64,000 nucleotides of DNA from positions 310,001 to 374,000 of the forward strand of contig JADYUX010000001.1 of the NCBI GenBank assembly GCA_021532125.1, in the 5' to 3' direction. This DNA is from Arcanobacterium haemolyticum. GTDB lineage: Bacteria; Actinomycetota; Actinomycetes; Actinomycetales; Actinomycetaceae. The number at the start of each line of letters is the position of its first letter. Positions within the stretch are counted from its first letter, which is position 1. The notes beneath the pieces are model-generated. The model made no database searches and was not told the origin of the DNA. It worked only from the letters and a program-made list of their open reading frames with translations. The position numbers were made by a program, and so were the translations under genes. Positions 45,655 to 54,909 of this stretch are shown in pieces.

Positions 45655-47343
45655 TCACTTGGTCCAACCGATGTTCTGAACCGGAATGATGGTGAAGCCC
45701 ATCGAGCCAGCGCTCTGGTTGCCAGCGAAGTTGGCAAGACCATCACGAACAGCAGCCATACCAGGGCCGTTGAACAGCGGCATCACGCCGTACTGCTGGA
45801 AGGCCTCAACCTCAAGCTCATTTGACTTTGCGATCTGCTCATCAGGATCAGCAATCTTCTGAAGCTCGGCGATCTTCTCGTCGAACTCAGGCGTTCCGGT
45901 ACCCGACTTGTTCAGACCGGAGTCCGAAGCGTAAAGCTGGCCGAAGTAAGCGACACCGAAAGGATCACCGGAGGAGAAGCCCATCGGCATGATGTCGAAG
46001 TCCTTGGTGGTGACGACCTTGGAGAAGTCAGCCTGCGGGCGCTCCTCAACCTTGACGTCGACACCGATGTTCTTGAGCATCTGCTGGAAAGCGGAAGCGC
46101 GGTTCTTTGCCGTGGTGGAATCACCAATGACTACGTAGCGCAGGGAGAGCTTCTGGCCATCCTTCTCGCGGATACCATCGGAGCCTGCAACCCAACCGGC
46201 CTCTTCGAGGGTCTTCTGGGCGGCTTCAGGATCGTACGTGAGAGCCTTCGAGAAGTTGTCCTCGTAGCCCTTCTGGTTCGAGAAGAGAACGAGCGAACCA
46301 GGGAGATCTTCCTGGTAGTCAAGGCCGTTGAACGTCACCTTGAAGAGCGATTCACGATCGACGCCTTCGAGGATGCCCCTACGAACATTGCTGTCCGAGA
46401 GAATCTCGTTGCCAGAATTGACGACGATAAGACCGTTCGAGGTGTTCATCGCGGTGAAGATGTTGACACCTTCCTGGTTCTTCACAGCCTCGTAACGCTC
46501 GGCAGTGGAAACACCAGTGAAGTCAATTTCCTTGTTGAGGAAGGCATTGAGGGAAGCCTGCGTATCCATCTGCTTGTAGACGACGCGATCAAGCTTGCCT
46601 GGGTTGCCCCACCACTTCTCGTTGCGAACGAAGGAGACGGTGCCGGCTGCCTGGTCAAAGTTCTCAACCTTGTAAGGACCAGCGCCGAGGTCGGGCTGAA
46701 GGGTGTTGACGTACAGATTGTTGTACTTGTCGGGGGTGTCAACCGAGGGGTGAAGGACATAGTTGAAGATGCCCTGCCACCATGCGTAAATACCGTCGAA
46801 TGTGACGACAGCCTGCTTATCGGACGTGCCGGCCTCAACAGACTTGATGCGCTCGTAGCCATCGGTCGAGTTAGCGAGGTATTCCTCGTTCTCGCCGTTG
46901 TTCGACTGCCAGGTGGTCTGGAATGCGCGAACATCAATCGGAGTGCCGTCGTTAAACGTGGCTTCGTCGCGAATGTCGTAGGTGACGACGGTGTTGCCAT
47001 CGACGACTTCAGAGGAGACGTTGGTGAAGTAGTCAGGGTTGAAGTACCACTGACCTTCGTCGTCAAAGAGAGCGAGCTGCGGGTTGTACCACTGCCACAG
47101 CCAGTTGGTGTAGTTAAAACCATCCTGATGGAAGGAGTTCTGCTGCTCACCAAGCTCGGTAATAGCGAGCGTGAGCGTGCCGCCGTCCTTGAGGTCTTCG
47201 TAGTTAGCCTTGAGGTAGTCCGACGACTTAGCCTTGGCAGAATTTGCCACGCTGCTCGGCGAATCGCTCGAGCTCGAACCACCACATGCAGAAAGTGCCA
47301 GGGCTGCAGCCGCAGCGAGTGCGACAATACCTGTCTTCTTCAT
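45655..47343 (-). CDS. Family 5 solute-binding lipoprotein, paralogue 4
   Basis: A 562-residue lipoprotein with lipobox LALSACGG. It is closest to paralogue 2: both begin MKKTGIVAL, share TLTLAITELGEQQN, YKVE(N/T)FDQA and the dipeptide-rich stretch YASDSGLNKSGT, and their 15 bases before the start codon are almost the same (GAAGGGAAAATAC). Differences gather in the ligand-pocket regions. It has a clear terminator. The upstream region lacks the promoter element shared by paralogues 1 and 2, so its regulation may differ. Confidence 0.9.
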   Translation of the reverse strand: MKKTGIVALAAAAALALSACGGSSSSDSPSSVANSAKAKSSDYLKANYEDLKDGGTLTLAITELGEQQNSFHQDGFNYTNWLWQWYNPQLALFDDEGQWYFNPDYFTNVSSEVVDGNTVVTYDIRDEATFNDGTPIDVRAFQTTWQSNNGENEEYLANSTDGYERIKSVEAGTSDKQAVVTFDGIYAWWQGIFNYVLHPSVDTPDKYNNLYVNTLQPDLGAGPYKVENFDQAAGTVSFVRNEKWWGNPGKLDRVVYKQMDTQASLNAFLNKEIDFTGVSTAERYEAVKNQEGVNIFTAMNTSNGLIVVNSGNEILSDSNVRRGILEGVDRESLFKVTFNGLDYQEDLPGSLVLFSNQKGYEDNFSKALTYDPEAAQKTLEEAGWVAGSDGIREKDGQKLSLRYVVIGDSTTAKNRASAFQQMLKNIGVDVKVEERPQADFSKVVTTKDFDIMPMGFSSGDPFGVAYFGQLYASDSGLNKSGTGTPEFDEKIAELQKIADPDEQIAKSNELEVEAFQQYGVMPLFNGPGMAAVRDGLANFAGNQSAGSMGFTIIPVQNIGWTK

Positions 47344-47788
47344 GTATTTTCCCTTCGCTTCATATATATAGCCAGATGAGTGGCACCGGCTAGATGAATA
47401 ATTTTACGTGCGGCAATTCCACACTCCAGAACGATCGTCCAAAATACGGACTATGACGCGATTTTCAATTACTCGTACACCGCACCCCAAAAAATTCCTG
47501 GGGAAATAGGTATTTTTCGGCTATATAAAGCCATATTCAACGAATATACGACAAATTGTTTTATCCGAAGAAAGCTCGCTTTCCCGCTGAATTCGTCTCC
47601 TATGTCACGTCATAAACCGATGATCCCGCCATAGCGAGCATCGGAAAGGTGAATCTTCACACAAAAGTAGAAAGTTTGACGACGAATATCCGCGTGAAAG
47701 TTATTCGAATCGCACGTGTTCGCCGCTCCAAAAGACCTGCGGTTCTCGAAGCCGAACTTATCTCAAGAGTGCGGCGCTAAAGACAAAT
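47344..47788. other. Intergenic region upstream of solute-binding paralogue 4
   Basis: About 445 bp, A/T rich near 47460-47580. It must contain the paralogue 4 promoter, but I could not pick one with confidence. No coding sequence or RNA gene is recognisable. Confidence 0.5.
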
Positions 47789-47814
47789 GTAGGCCCGGAC
47801 ATGTCCGGGCCTAC
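47789..47814 (-). terminator. Terminator of the bL37-like gene
   Basis: A 12-bp perfect stem (GTAGGCCCGGAC and its complement; arms 47789-47800 and 47803-47814) lies 7 nt after the stop codon; the minus strand continues ATTTGTCT. Confidence 0.8.
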
Positions 47815-47820
47815 AAGCTC

Positions 47821-47895
47821 TCATGCGTTTGGACGCTTGCCGTGGTTAGCAGCCTTCCCTGCACGCGAGCGACGCTTACGACCACGCCTGCTCAT
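47821..47895 (-). CDS. Ribosomal protein bL37-like mini-protein (24 residues)
   Basis: ATG at 47895, stop TGA at 47823-47821. The product is MSRRGRKRRSRAGKAANHGK followed by RPNA. It is extremely basic and ends HGKRPNA, the same ending I recall for the mycobacterial large-subunit protein bL37. AGGAGAG lies 4 nt before the start and a strong terminator follows directly, so this is a real expressed unit. It lies 163 bp after the anti-sigma gene on the same strand. Confidence 0.85.
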   Translation of the reverse strand: MSRRGRKRRSRAGKAANHGKRPNA

Positions 47896-48058
47896 GCTTC
47901 TCTCCTTCGTTAAGGTTGCCGCCATGCGGCAAGACAACGACCGATTCTACCAAGAGATCGCACAATTCGCCTATCGGCAACGTCACTGCGCTGAAACCGG
48001 GCTCCCGTGAAGAAGACCGAACCCGTTGACATAGCCACCGGCCCGATGCGGCGGTTAT

Positions 48059-48364
48059 CTACCTCGTCGCCGCTCGGTACACCGACAAGAACGACGTGAT
48101 CTTAACGCGAAGCGACGCAGGTGCCGATTCAGCACACGAACGCTTCACAATCTCACGAACATGCGTCTCGGCCTCAGCGATCTCTGTGCAATGCGGGCAG
48201 GACTCGATGTGCTGACGCAAACGCGCCTCTTGGTCCTTCGGCATCTGCGAGTCGATGAATTCAAAAATATGATCGGTTACTTCCGAGCATCCACATGCTT
48301 TCGAGGCTCGAACCGAGCTTTCCACCTGCTCAATCAATTCGTCGTCTGCGCTACGACCATTCAC
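48059..48364 (-). CDS. Zinc-binding anti-sigma factor, RsrA/RshA type
   Basis: A 101-residue protein. HIESCPHC is the core of the HxxxCxxC zinc anti-sigma motif, with an upstream Cys pair (KACGCSEV). The GTG start overlaps the sigma stop (GTGA) and has AAGGA 6 nt upstream, so it is made in step with its target. Family members hold their sigma factor until thiols are oxidised and zinc is released. Its fusion of size and context leaves little doubt about pairing with the gene upstream. Confidence 0.9.
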   Translation of the reverse strand: MNGRSADDELIEQVESSVRASKACGCSEVTDHIFEFIDSQMPKDQEARLRQHIESCPHCTEIAEAETHVREIVKRSCAESAPASLRVKITSFLSVYRAATR

Positions 48365-48960
48365 TTCTTGTCCTTCTTCCCATATCCGAGCTCTTTCGCG
48401 TAGTCGGCCAGAGCTTCTCGTAACTGGCGACGACCGCGATGAAGCCGCGACATGACCGTGCCGATCGGGGTATCCATGATGTCGGCAATCTCCTGGTAAG
48501 AAAAGCCTTCGACGTCCGCTAGATAGACAGCGAGTCGCCGATCCTCCGGGAGGCTCGCTAGCGCTTCCTTAATCTCCGAATCCGGGAGGTTTTCGATAGC
48601 TTCGGCTTCAGCAGATTCAAGACCTCGCGATTGGTGCGAGGCAGCCTCGTATTCTTGCCAATCTTCAACCTCCGCAGCATCGGCCTGCTTGGGCTGGCGC
48701 TGCGCTTTACGGTAATTCGAGATAAATGTGTTGTTCAGGATGCGATAGAGCCACGCCTTGAGGTTGGTCCCCTGAGTGTATTGATGGAAGGCCGCAAAAG
48801 CCTTCGCGTAGGTTTCCTGGACGAGGTCTTCTGCATCCTGGGGATTGCGCGTCAGTCGCATGGCGGCGCCATACAACTGGTCAAGAAACGGAAGCGCTTC
48901 ACGTTCAAATCGAACTGCGAGCGCTTCGTCGTTCGAGGTACGAATAGTTTCGGTGTTCAT
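48361..48960 (-). CDS. sigH: ECF sigma factor, SigH/SigR type
   Basis: About 199 residues from ATG 48960 (AGGA upstream); ATG 48963 is an alternative. Region 2 has [20 protein letters not shown], with [19 protein letters not shown] near its end; region 4 has [20 protein letters not shown] then [10 protein letters not shown]. The sequence and the overlapping zinc anti-sigma gene mark it as the oxidative/disulfide-stress sigma group (SigR of Streptomyces, SigH of mycobacteria). A matching promoter sequence lies upstream. Confidence 0.92.
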   Translation of the reverse strand: MNTETIRTSNDEALAVRFEREALPFLDQLYGAAMRLTRNPQDAEDLVQETYAKAFAAFHQYTQGTNLKAWLYRILNNTFISNYRKAQRQPKQADAAEVEDWQEYEAASHQSRGLESAEAEAIENLPDSEIKEALASLPEDRRLAVYLADVEGFSYQEIADIMDTPIGTVMSRLHRGRRQLREALADYAKELGYGKKDKK

Positions 48961-49010
48961 CATGTCCTAGATTAGCCGGCCTCACGGCCTCACGCGGGCC
49001 TGGTATGTGT

Positions 49011-49038
49011 AACGCCTGAACGGTTCGGATAAATTCCC
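49011..49038 (-). promoter_or_regulatory. Candidate SigH/SigR-dependent promoter of sigH
   Basis: On the minus strand GGGAAT (49033-49038) and CGTT (49011-49014) are separated by 18 bp. The known SigR/SigH consensus is GGAAT/GGGAAY and CGTT with similar spacing. Transcription would begin about 45 nt before the sigma gene, so it fits positive autoregulation. Confidence 0.55.
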
Positions 49039-49120
49039 GATGTCCTCCTTCGTCGTCGAATCTGACCGCAATACGTGATCAGTTCAAGTATTTTTTCTCC
49101 AGTTGATGTAGGAATATTGC

Positions 49121-49672
49121 ATGAGCCTTTTGCGTATGTTTGCCCGACCACTTCTGGCAGCCCCGTTTGTCCTGAGCGGAATCGATGCGCTCAAACATCC
49201 TGAGAATCACCGCGAGCGCGCCCGCACGCTCACTCCCCTTCTCAATAAGGCAGGGGTCGAGCTCGACGATTCCCAGATTGATATGGCGACGAGAGCCATG
49301 GGGGCGACGAATATCGTGTGTTCGTGTGCGCTCTCTGTGGGGAAGTTGCCGCGCCTGTCGGCTGCGATTCTTGCCGGTATTCAGATTCCCGTGACATTGG
49401 CTAATGCGCCGTTCTGGCTGCATAAGGGTGAGCAGCGTCGGGCAGATGTCGCTCAGCTTGCTTCTCAAGCGGGTTTGCTTGGCGGTTTGCTGCTCGCTGC
49501 TGTCGATCTGGCTGGCCGTCCGTCTCTCACGTGGCGGTTCTCAAATGCAAAGTCTCAGCGTTCCGCGCTTCGGGACGTGCGTGAGTCTGAACGCGAGGCG
49601 AGTTCCGAAAAACTTGAGGAGATGTCGCGCCGTTACGAAGCGAAGCTAGCGAAGGCTCGTACCGATGGTTGA
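49121..49672 (+). CDS. DoxX family membrane protein
   Basis: A 183-residue protein with about four membrane segments. RMFARPLLAAPFVLSGIDAL is the usual DoxX start, and IVCSCALSVGKLPRLSAAIL and SQAGLLGGLLLAAVDLAG form later helices. The C-terminal ~40 residues are a charged helix. In mycobacteria a DoxX protein takes part in a thiol-redox membrane complex; the sigH genes next door make a redox link attractive but unproven. It overlaps aroA by 8 nt. Confidence 0.8.
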   Translation: MSLLRMFARPLLAAPFVLSGIDALKHPENHRERARTLTPLLNKAGVELDDSQIDMATRAMGATNIVCSCALSVGKLPRLSAAILAGIQIPVTLANAPFWLHKGEQRRADVAQLASQAGLLGGLLLAAVDLAGRPSLTWRFSNAKSQRSALRDVRESEREASSEKLEEMSRRYEAKLAKARTDG

Positions 49673-51068
49673 TTCGTGGGCGTCGCCCTACCATCCCGGC
49701 CCTATCACGACGAATATTCGTATTCCTGGTTCTAAGTCGCTCACGAATCGTTATCTTGTGTTGGCTGCGCTGGGAGATCAACCCAGTGTTATTCGTGAAC
49801 CCCTTGTTGCTCGGGATACCGTGCTCATGGCCAAAGCACTTGAGGCGATGGGGATGGGGATGGAGTTCTACGATCACGAGCTTTTCATCTACCCCGCTCC
49901 CCTGCATGGTGCCACTGTTGAGGTGGGACTAGCTGGCACGGTGATGCGTTTTCTTCCTGCTGTGGCAACGTTGGCGGAAGGCCCGGTTCATTTCGATGGT
50001 GATGCGGGTGCCCGGGTCCGTCCGATGGACCCTGTCGTTCAGGCGATCCGGCAGCTTGGCGTGGACGTGACGAGCGCGACGAACGCCGATGGTCAGGCTG
50101 TTCTTCCGCTCACTGTCCATGGCAGGGGGCACGTCGACGGCGGGCATCTGCGTATTGATGCTTCCGCCTCCTCGCAATTCATCTCGGCTCTCCTTCTCGC
50201 CGCGCCTCGTATGAAGAACGGTATGGAGCTGAGGCATGTTGGTTCGGCTGTGCCGTCGACACCGCATCTCGATATGACTGTCGATGTCCTGCGCAGCGCT
50301 GGTATTGACGTATCGACGTTCCCGAAAGATGCGGGACCTGTGCGTGAGGGACACCCGGCTGCTCGATGGATTGTTCGCCCAGGAATCCCCGATCTCGGGA
50401 ATGTTGAGGTCGAGCCGGATCTTTCGAATGCTGGTGCTTTCCTTGCAGCAGCCATGGTGACTGGTGGGAGCATCACGATCCCAAGCTGGCCTCGCTCCAC
50501 AACTCAGCCGGGCGACGAATTGCGTACGATTTTCTCGCAGATGGGTGCACACGTCGAGCTCTCTCATGGGCGCCTGTGCGTCACCGGCCCATCGAGTATC
50601 CGTGCACTGGACCGCGATCTGCACGATGTCGGTGAACTCGTCCCGACGATCGCTGCAGTAGCTGCCTTCGCCGACGGCACGAGCGTCTTGCGCAACATTG
50701 GTCAGCTTCGAGGGCATGAGACCGACCGCCTTGCCGCTTTGACGGCTGAATTCAGCAAGCTCGGTGGCAAAGCGTGGGTGGAAGGCGACGACCTCCACAT
50801 CACTCCCATGAGGCTCCACGGCGGTGTCCTTGAGACGTACGCCGATCACCGCATGGCAACCTTCGCCGCCATCATTGGCCTTCGCGTGGAAGGGGTACGG
50901 ATCATCAACGTGGCCACGACCTCGAAAACACTCCCACAATTCACTCAGATGTGGACCGACATGACTCACGGTATTTCTGATATTCGTCCACACATCCGGT
51001 ACGACGAATCCCTCGTCGCCGAGCCCGGATTTTCTTCGTCCGCAACAACGCGGCAGGAGCGTGCATGA
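49665..51068 (+). CDS. aroA: 3-phosphoshikimate 1-carboxyvinyltransferase (EPSP synthase)
   Basis: A 467-residue enzyme. GSKSLTNRYLVLAAL contains the shikimate-binding Lys-Ser, GLAGTVMRFLPAVAT the glycine-rich PEP region (Gly-Thr-Met-Arg), GDAGARVRPMDP the second Arg site, and DHRMATFAAIIGL the C-terminal signature. It makes EPSP for aromatic amino acids. The stop overlaps the rsgA start (ATGA). The DoxX/aroA/rsgA/hisN genes are packed as one operon. Confidence 0.94.
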   Translation: MVDSWASPYHPGPITTNIRIPGSKSLTNRYLVLAALGDQPSVIREPLVARDTVLMAKALEAMGMGMEFYDHELFIYPAPLHGATVEVGLAGTVMRFLPAVATLAEGPVHFDGDAGARVRPMDPVVQAIRQLGVDVTSATNADGQAVLPLTVHGRGHVDGGHLRIDASASSQFISALLLAAPRMKNGMELRHVGSAVPSTPHLDMTVDVLRSAGIDVSTFPKDAGPVREGHPAARWIVRPGIPDLGNVEVEPDLSNAGAFLAAAMVTGGSITIPSWPRSTTQPGDELRTIFSQMGAHVELSHGRLCVTGPSSIRALDRDLHDVGELVPTIAAVAAFADGTSVLRNIGQLRGHETDRLAALTAEFSKLGGKAWVEGDDLHITPMRLHGGVLETYADHRMATFAAIIGLRVEGVRIINVATTSKTLPQFTQMWTDMTHGISDIRPHIRYDESLVAEPGFSSSATTRQERA

Positions 51069-52036
51069 GGCGCGACATCGGAACCGACGATCCACGAGTA
51101 AAAGTGCGACCCGGGCGCGCCTCGCGTCCGCGTACCAAAATACGACCTGAGCACAAAGATGCCGTCGATGCACGCGTCGTCGGTGTTGATCGTGGACGCT
51201 ACCACGTCATTCTCAACGACGGCACGCGCGTCACGACCGTCAAAGCGCGCGAACTTGGCAGGCGCTCCGTCGTCGTCGGCGACAACGTCCGCGTCACAGG
51301 TGACGTGTCGGGCCGTAAAGATACCCTCGGCCGCATCGTCAAAGTCAACGAGCGCACCACCGAACTTCGTCGTTCCACAGAAGAGGGCGACGGTCGCGAG
51401 CGCGTCATCGTCGCCAACGTCGATCACATGGCAATCGTCGTGGCACTTGCACAACCTGAGCCGCGCACTGGCATGATTGACCGCTGCCTTGTCGCAGCCT
51501 ACGACTCCGGGATGACTCCGCTGCTCATCATGACGAAGTCCGACCTCGCAGGCCCTCAGGATCTCGTCGAGTATTACGATCCGCTTGGCCTGACGTGGTT
51601 TGTCACGAGTGCCGAAGTTGGCGATCTCGGCGGTCTGCGCGAAGCATTAACTGGCCACAACACTGTTCTCGTCGGCCATTCTGGTGTCGGTAAATCGACG
51701 CTCATCAACGCTCTCATTCCCGACGCCGACCGGGCTACCGGGCATGTCAACGAGGTGACAGGGAAAGGGCGACACACATCAACGTCGGCTGTGGCACTCG
51801 AACTACCTGAGGGCGGCACGATCGTCGATACCCCTGGTGTGCGCTCTTTTGGCCTCAGCCACGTCACAGCGGATACGGTGCTCCGCGCGTTCCCCGATCT
51901 CGACGAGATCGCCGCGGAATGCCCACGCGGATGCGAACACCGTGAAGATTCGCTCGAGTGCGCACTCAGCGAGGTCAAAGACCCGCGCCTCACGGCCCGC
52001 GTAGCCTCATATCGACGCCTCATTGCCACCCGCTAG
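51065..52036 (+). CDS. rsgA: Ribosome small subunit-dependent GTPase A
   Basis: A 323-residue circularly permuted GTPase. G4 (IMTKSDL) comes before G1 ([14 protein letters not shown]), then [12 protein letters not shown] (switch) and [11 protein letters not shown] (G3). The N-terminal ~100 residues form an OB fold; the C-terminus has the zinc motif [14 protein letters not shown]. It helps mature the 30S subunit. The aroA-rsgA order is the one I recall from mycobacteria. Confidence 0.94.
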   Translation: MRRDIGTDDPRVKVRPGRASRPRTKIRPEHKDAVDARVVGVDRGRYHVILNDGTRVTTVKARELGRRSVVVGDNVRVTGDVSGRKDTLGRIVKVNERTTELRRSTEEGDGRERVIVANVDHMAIVVALAQPEPRTGMIDRCLVAAYDSGMTPLLIMTKSDLAGPQDLVEYYDPLGLTWFVTSAEVGDLGGLREALTGHNTVLVGHSGVGKSTLINALIPDADRATGHVNEVTGKGRHTSTSAVALELPEGGTIVDTPGVRSFGLSHVTADTVLRAFPDLDEIAAECPRGCEHREDSLECALSEVKDPRLTARVASYRRLIATR

Positions 52037-52070
52037 CCCTTACTCCCTTCCCATATACACGAGGAACATC

Positions 52071-52928
52071 ATGGCACCGACACTCGACGCGGATCTCGAA
52101 CTCGCGCTCCAGATCGTCACGAAAGTCGACAATCTTACTCTCCAACGTTTCCGCGCCGCCGACCTCGTCGTCGAAACAAAACCAGATCTCACGCCGGTCT
52201 CCGATGCGGATAAAGCCGCAGAGCACCTCATTCGATCAGAGCTCGCCTCATGGCGCCCTGGCGACGCGATCTTTGGAGAAGAAGAAGGCGGATCGCTTGA
52301 GCACACGGGCCGGCGATGGATCATCGATCCCATCGACGGCACAAAAAACTACGTTCGAGGCGTTCCTGTGTGGGCGACCCTTCTCGCGCTTGAAGAAAAT
52401 AGCGAGATTCTCCTTGGCGTCGTCTCAGCGCCAGCCCTCGGGCGCAGATGGTGGGCCGCTCAAGGCCACGGTGCGTTCACCAGCATTGATCCGCTTATCG
52501 CCCCACACGAAGCTGGCGCAGACCTTTCCGCAAGTCCTCGCCGCATCCACGTGTCAGGCGTATCGAATTTAAGCGATTCCTCGTTCTCCTATTCCTCGCT
52601 CTCAGGATGGCACGACCGCGGCAAACGCGACAACCTCCTCCGCCTCATGGATACCTGCTGGCGGACCCGCGCCTACGGCGATTTTTGGAGCTACATGTTG
52701 GTAGCTGAGGGAGCCGTCGATATCGCTGCCGAGCCCGAACTTGAGATCTACGACATGGCCGCACTCGTTCCCATCGTCTGCGAAGCGGGAGGAACATTCA
52801 CTTCTCTGGCGGGCACGCCTGGCCCGTGGGGAGGCAATGCACTCGCCTCAAACGGCGCACTTCATGACCCTGCGCTAGCTTTGCTCGGCGATGGGGCCCG
52901 ATCTGAAGCCACGAATCTGCAGAGATAA
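52071..52928 (+). CDS. hisN: Histidinol-phosphatase, inositol monophosphatase family
   Basis: About 285 residues from ATG 52071 (GAGGAAC upstream). The two metal-site motifs are clear: GEEEGG near residue 66 and [16 protein letters not shown] near 83; [17 protein letters not shown] is the C-terminal Asp element. Position after aroA-rsgA and overall likeness point to HisN, which removes phosphate from L-histidinol phosphate. Other inositol-phosphatase-like activities cannot be excluded by sequence. Confidence 0.88.
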   Translation: MAPTLDADLELALQIVTKVDNLTLQRFRAADLVVETKPDLTPVSDADKAAEHLIRSELASWRPGDAIFGEEEGGSLEHTGRRWIIDPIDGTKNYVRGVPVWATLLALEENSEILLGVVSAPALGRRWWAAQGHGAFTSIDPLIAPHEAGADLSASPRRIHVSGVSNLSDSSFSYSSLSGWHDRGKRDNLLRLMDTCWRTRAYGDFWSYMLVAEGAVDIAAEPELEIYDMAALVPIVCEAGGTFTSLAGTPGPWGGNALASNGALHDPALALLGDGARSEATNLQR

Positions 52929-53002
52929 GACTCACAGTTCGATTTGCTTCTAGGACGTGACCTCGCTTGGTGCGATCGCGGCGAAACTGCAACAATGTTC
53001 CT

Positions 53003-53494
53003 ATGACTGAAGAGCGGGAAGTCCTCACCTGGAACGAATTTGGAGTCGCCTCGCGCGAACTGGCAAAAACTGTGTGGGATTCCGGGTTTGAACCCGAAAT
53101 CATCGTCTGCGTGGCTCGCGGCGGCCTCATTCCCGCTGGAGCAATCGGCTACGCCCTCGATCTCAAGAGTCTCCTCGTCCTCAACGTCGAGTTCTACACA
53201 GGCATCGGCACAACCCTTCTCGATCCACGGCTTGTCGATCCTGTTCCCGACAATCACGGTATGACCGGCAAGCGAATCCTCATCGTCGACGACGTAGCAG
53301 ATTCCGGCCGCACACTCGAATTTGTCCACGGCATCTGCTCGCAGTACACCGATCAAATCCGCGTCGCCGTTCTCTACGAGAAGCCCCGCTCCGTTCTTCA
53401 CTGCGATTACATCTGGAAGACGACCGACAAGTGGATTTCGTTCCCTTGGTCGGAGCTTCCCCCGGTTAACGGCTCAGAGAACTCCGAGGCCTGA
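53003..53494 (+). CDS. Purine-type phosphoribosyltransferase
   Basis: About 163 residues from ATG 53003. The PRPP loop is ILIVDDVADSGRTLEFV near residue 93, with an early CVARGGLIPAG loop for pyrophosphate, as in xanthine/hypoxanthine-guanine enzymes of this size. It would salvage a purine base using PRPP. No ribosome binding site is obvious; AACAAT 6 nt upstream may serve as a -10. The exact base cannot be told. Confidence 0.82.
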   Translation: MTEEREVLTWNEFGVASRELAKTVWDSGFEPEIIVCVARGGLIPAGAIGYALDLKSLLVLNVEFYTGIGTTLLDPRLVDPVPDNHGMTGKRILIVDDVADSGRTLEFVHGICSQYTDQIRVAVLYEKPRSVLHCDYIWKTTDKWISFPWSELPPVNGSENSEA

Positions 53495-53539
53495 GCTACA
53501 CCAGAGAAACGTTCGGGACGAGTGAGACAACTCAGTTCC

Positions 53540-53580
53540 AGATGAGAAAAGGCGTGCTGCGTGCACGCCTTTTCTCATCT
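53540..53580 (+). terminator. Terminator after the phosphoribosyltransferase gene
   Basis: An 18-bp perfect inverted repeat (arms 53540-53557 and 53563-53580) with a 5-base loop; the right arm ends TTTTCTCATCT. Confidence 0.85.
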
Positions 53581-53649
53581 GACAGAAGTACAAACAACGA
53601 ATCAACCAGTGGCCTACATCACGTGCAATTTTCTGTCGCCGGCACTTAC

Positions 53650-53655
53650 TACTCT
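53650..53655 (+). promoter_or_regulatory. Leaderless -10 box of sbcD
   Basis: TACTCT lies 6 nt before the ATG at 53662, with no ribosome binding site. Confidence 0.55.
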
Positions 53656-53661
53656 TAAACC

Positions 53662-54909
53662 ATGTTGATCCTCCACACCTCCGATTGGCACCTCGGCCGC
53701 ACAATTCATTCGGCCGATCTCACCCCAGCCTTTGAACTGTGGTGCCGCCACGTCATTAACCTCGTCGATGAACGTGGGATTGATGCCGTCCTCATCTCCG
53801 GCGATGTTTACGATCGGGGAGTCCCATCGACCAGCTCAGTTGAGCTATTCAACAGAACTCTCGAAGAACTCGCGGAGCGAACAACTGTCATCCTCACGTC
53901 GGGCAACCATGATTCCGCCCAACGCCTCGGCTTTGCCTCCGGGCTCCTTCGGAGCAACGTGCATATTCGCACCGATTCGCGTTTATCAGGAACTCCGGTG
54001 GAAGTACGCGATTCTCATGGCAATCTCGGTGCACTCGTCTACCCCATCCCCTACCTTGATCCTGACGTTGAGCGTCGGCGCCTCGCCCCGCACGAACCTC
54101 CTCACGACGAGGCTGAGCCTGGCCCGTCCCGTGAGAACGACGAGCCCCAGCCGGCCTACCTCGATCGGAGCCACGAAGCCGTCTTACGAGCTGCCCTTGA
54201 ACTCGTTGCCGCCGATATTCACTCCGGGCCGTACGCCTCCAGCGATGTCGCCCGGATTTGCATGGCTCATGCCTTTATCACCGGCGCACAACCGTCCGAT
54301 TCGGAACGTGATCTCCATATCGGAGGTGTAGATAGTGCGCCTTCTGGGCTTTTCCGCCTCGGAGATACAACCGGGACTGGGCCCCTGAGCTACGTCGCCC
54401 TCGGCCACCTTCATTCCCCGCAAAGCGTCGGCCTTGATTCGGACCCGTCGATCCGATATTCGGGCTCCCCCATCGCCTTCTCTTTCTCCGAGACGCGGCC
54501 AAAATCGTCTGTACTCCTTCATATCGCAGGAAGCACCGTCGAAACCGAGATCATTCCCGCTCCCATATGGCGACCAATCGTCACACTCGAAGGACCACTC
54601 ACCGTCCTGCTCGAACAAGCTGAAAAATACCGCGATTCCTTTGTGCGATGCATCGTCACAGACCCTTCCCGACCCGCCGAGCTCTCCGCACGACTGCGCC
54701 ATGCTTTTCCCCACGCGCTTGAAATCCAGCACCACCCGGAAGGTTCACTTCCCGTCAGTACCCATCCCGCCACCCGTATCACCCCACGTCTCAATCCGCT
54801 CGACGTCGTCACGACATTCATGGAGCAGTCCGGCGGAACTCCACTCACGCCAGTCGAAAAACATCAGCTCCGCGACGCTTGGGAAGCTACACGAAAGGCC
54901 GAGGCATGA
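53662..54909 (+). CDS. sbcD: SbcD (Mre11-type) nuclease subunit
   Basis: A 415-residue metallophosphoesterase. HTSDWHLGRTIH, ISGDVYDRGVPS, TSGNHDSAQRLG and VALGHLHSPQ supply the Asp, His and Asn metal ligands in the Mre11 order. It works with SbcC to cut DNA hairpins and blocked ends. The mRNA is probably leaderless. The stop overlaps the sbcC start (ATGA). Confidence 0.94.
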   Translation: MLILHTSDWHLGRTIHSADLTPAFELWCRHVINLVDERGIDAVLISGDVYDRGVPSTSSVELFNRTLEELAERTTVILTSGNHDSAQRLGFASGLLRSNVHIRTDSRLSGTPVEVRDSHGNLGALVYPIPYLDPDVERRRLAPHEPPHDEAEPGPSRENDEPQPAYLDRSHEAVLRAALELVAADIHSGPYASSDVARICMAHAFITGAQPSDSERDLHIGGVDSAPSGLFRLGDTTGTGPLSYVALGHLHSPQSVGLDSDPSIRYSGSPIAFSFSETRPKSSVLLHIAGSTVETEIIPAPIWRPIVTLEGPLTVLLEQAEKYRDSFVRCIVTDPSRPAELSARLRHAFPHALEIQHHPEGSLPVSTHPATRITPRLNPLDVVTTFMEQSGGTPLTPVEKHQLRDAWEATRKAEA

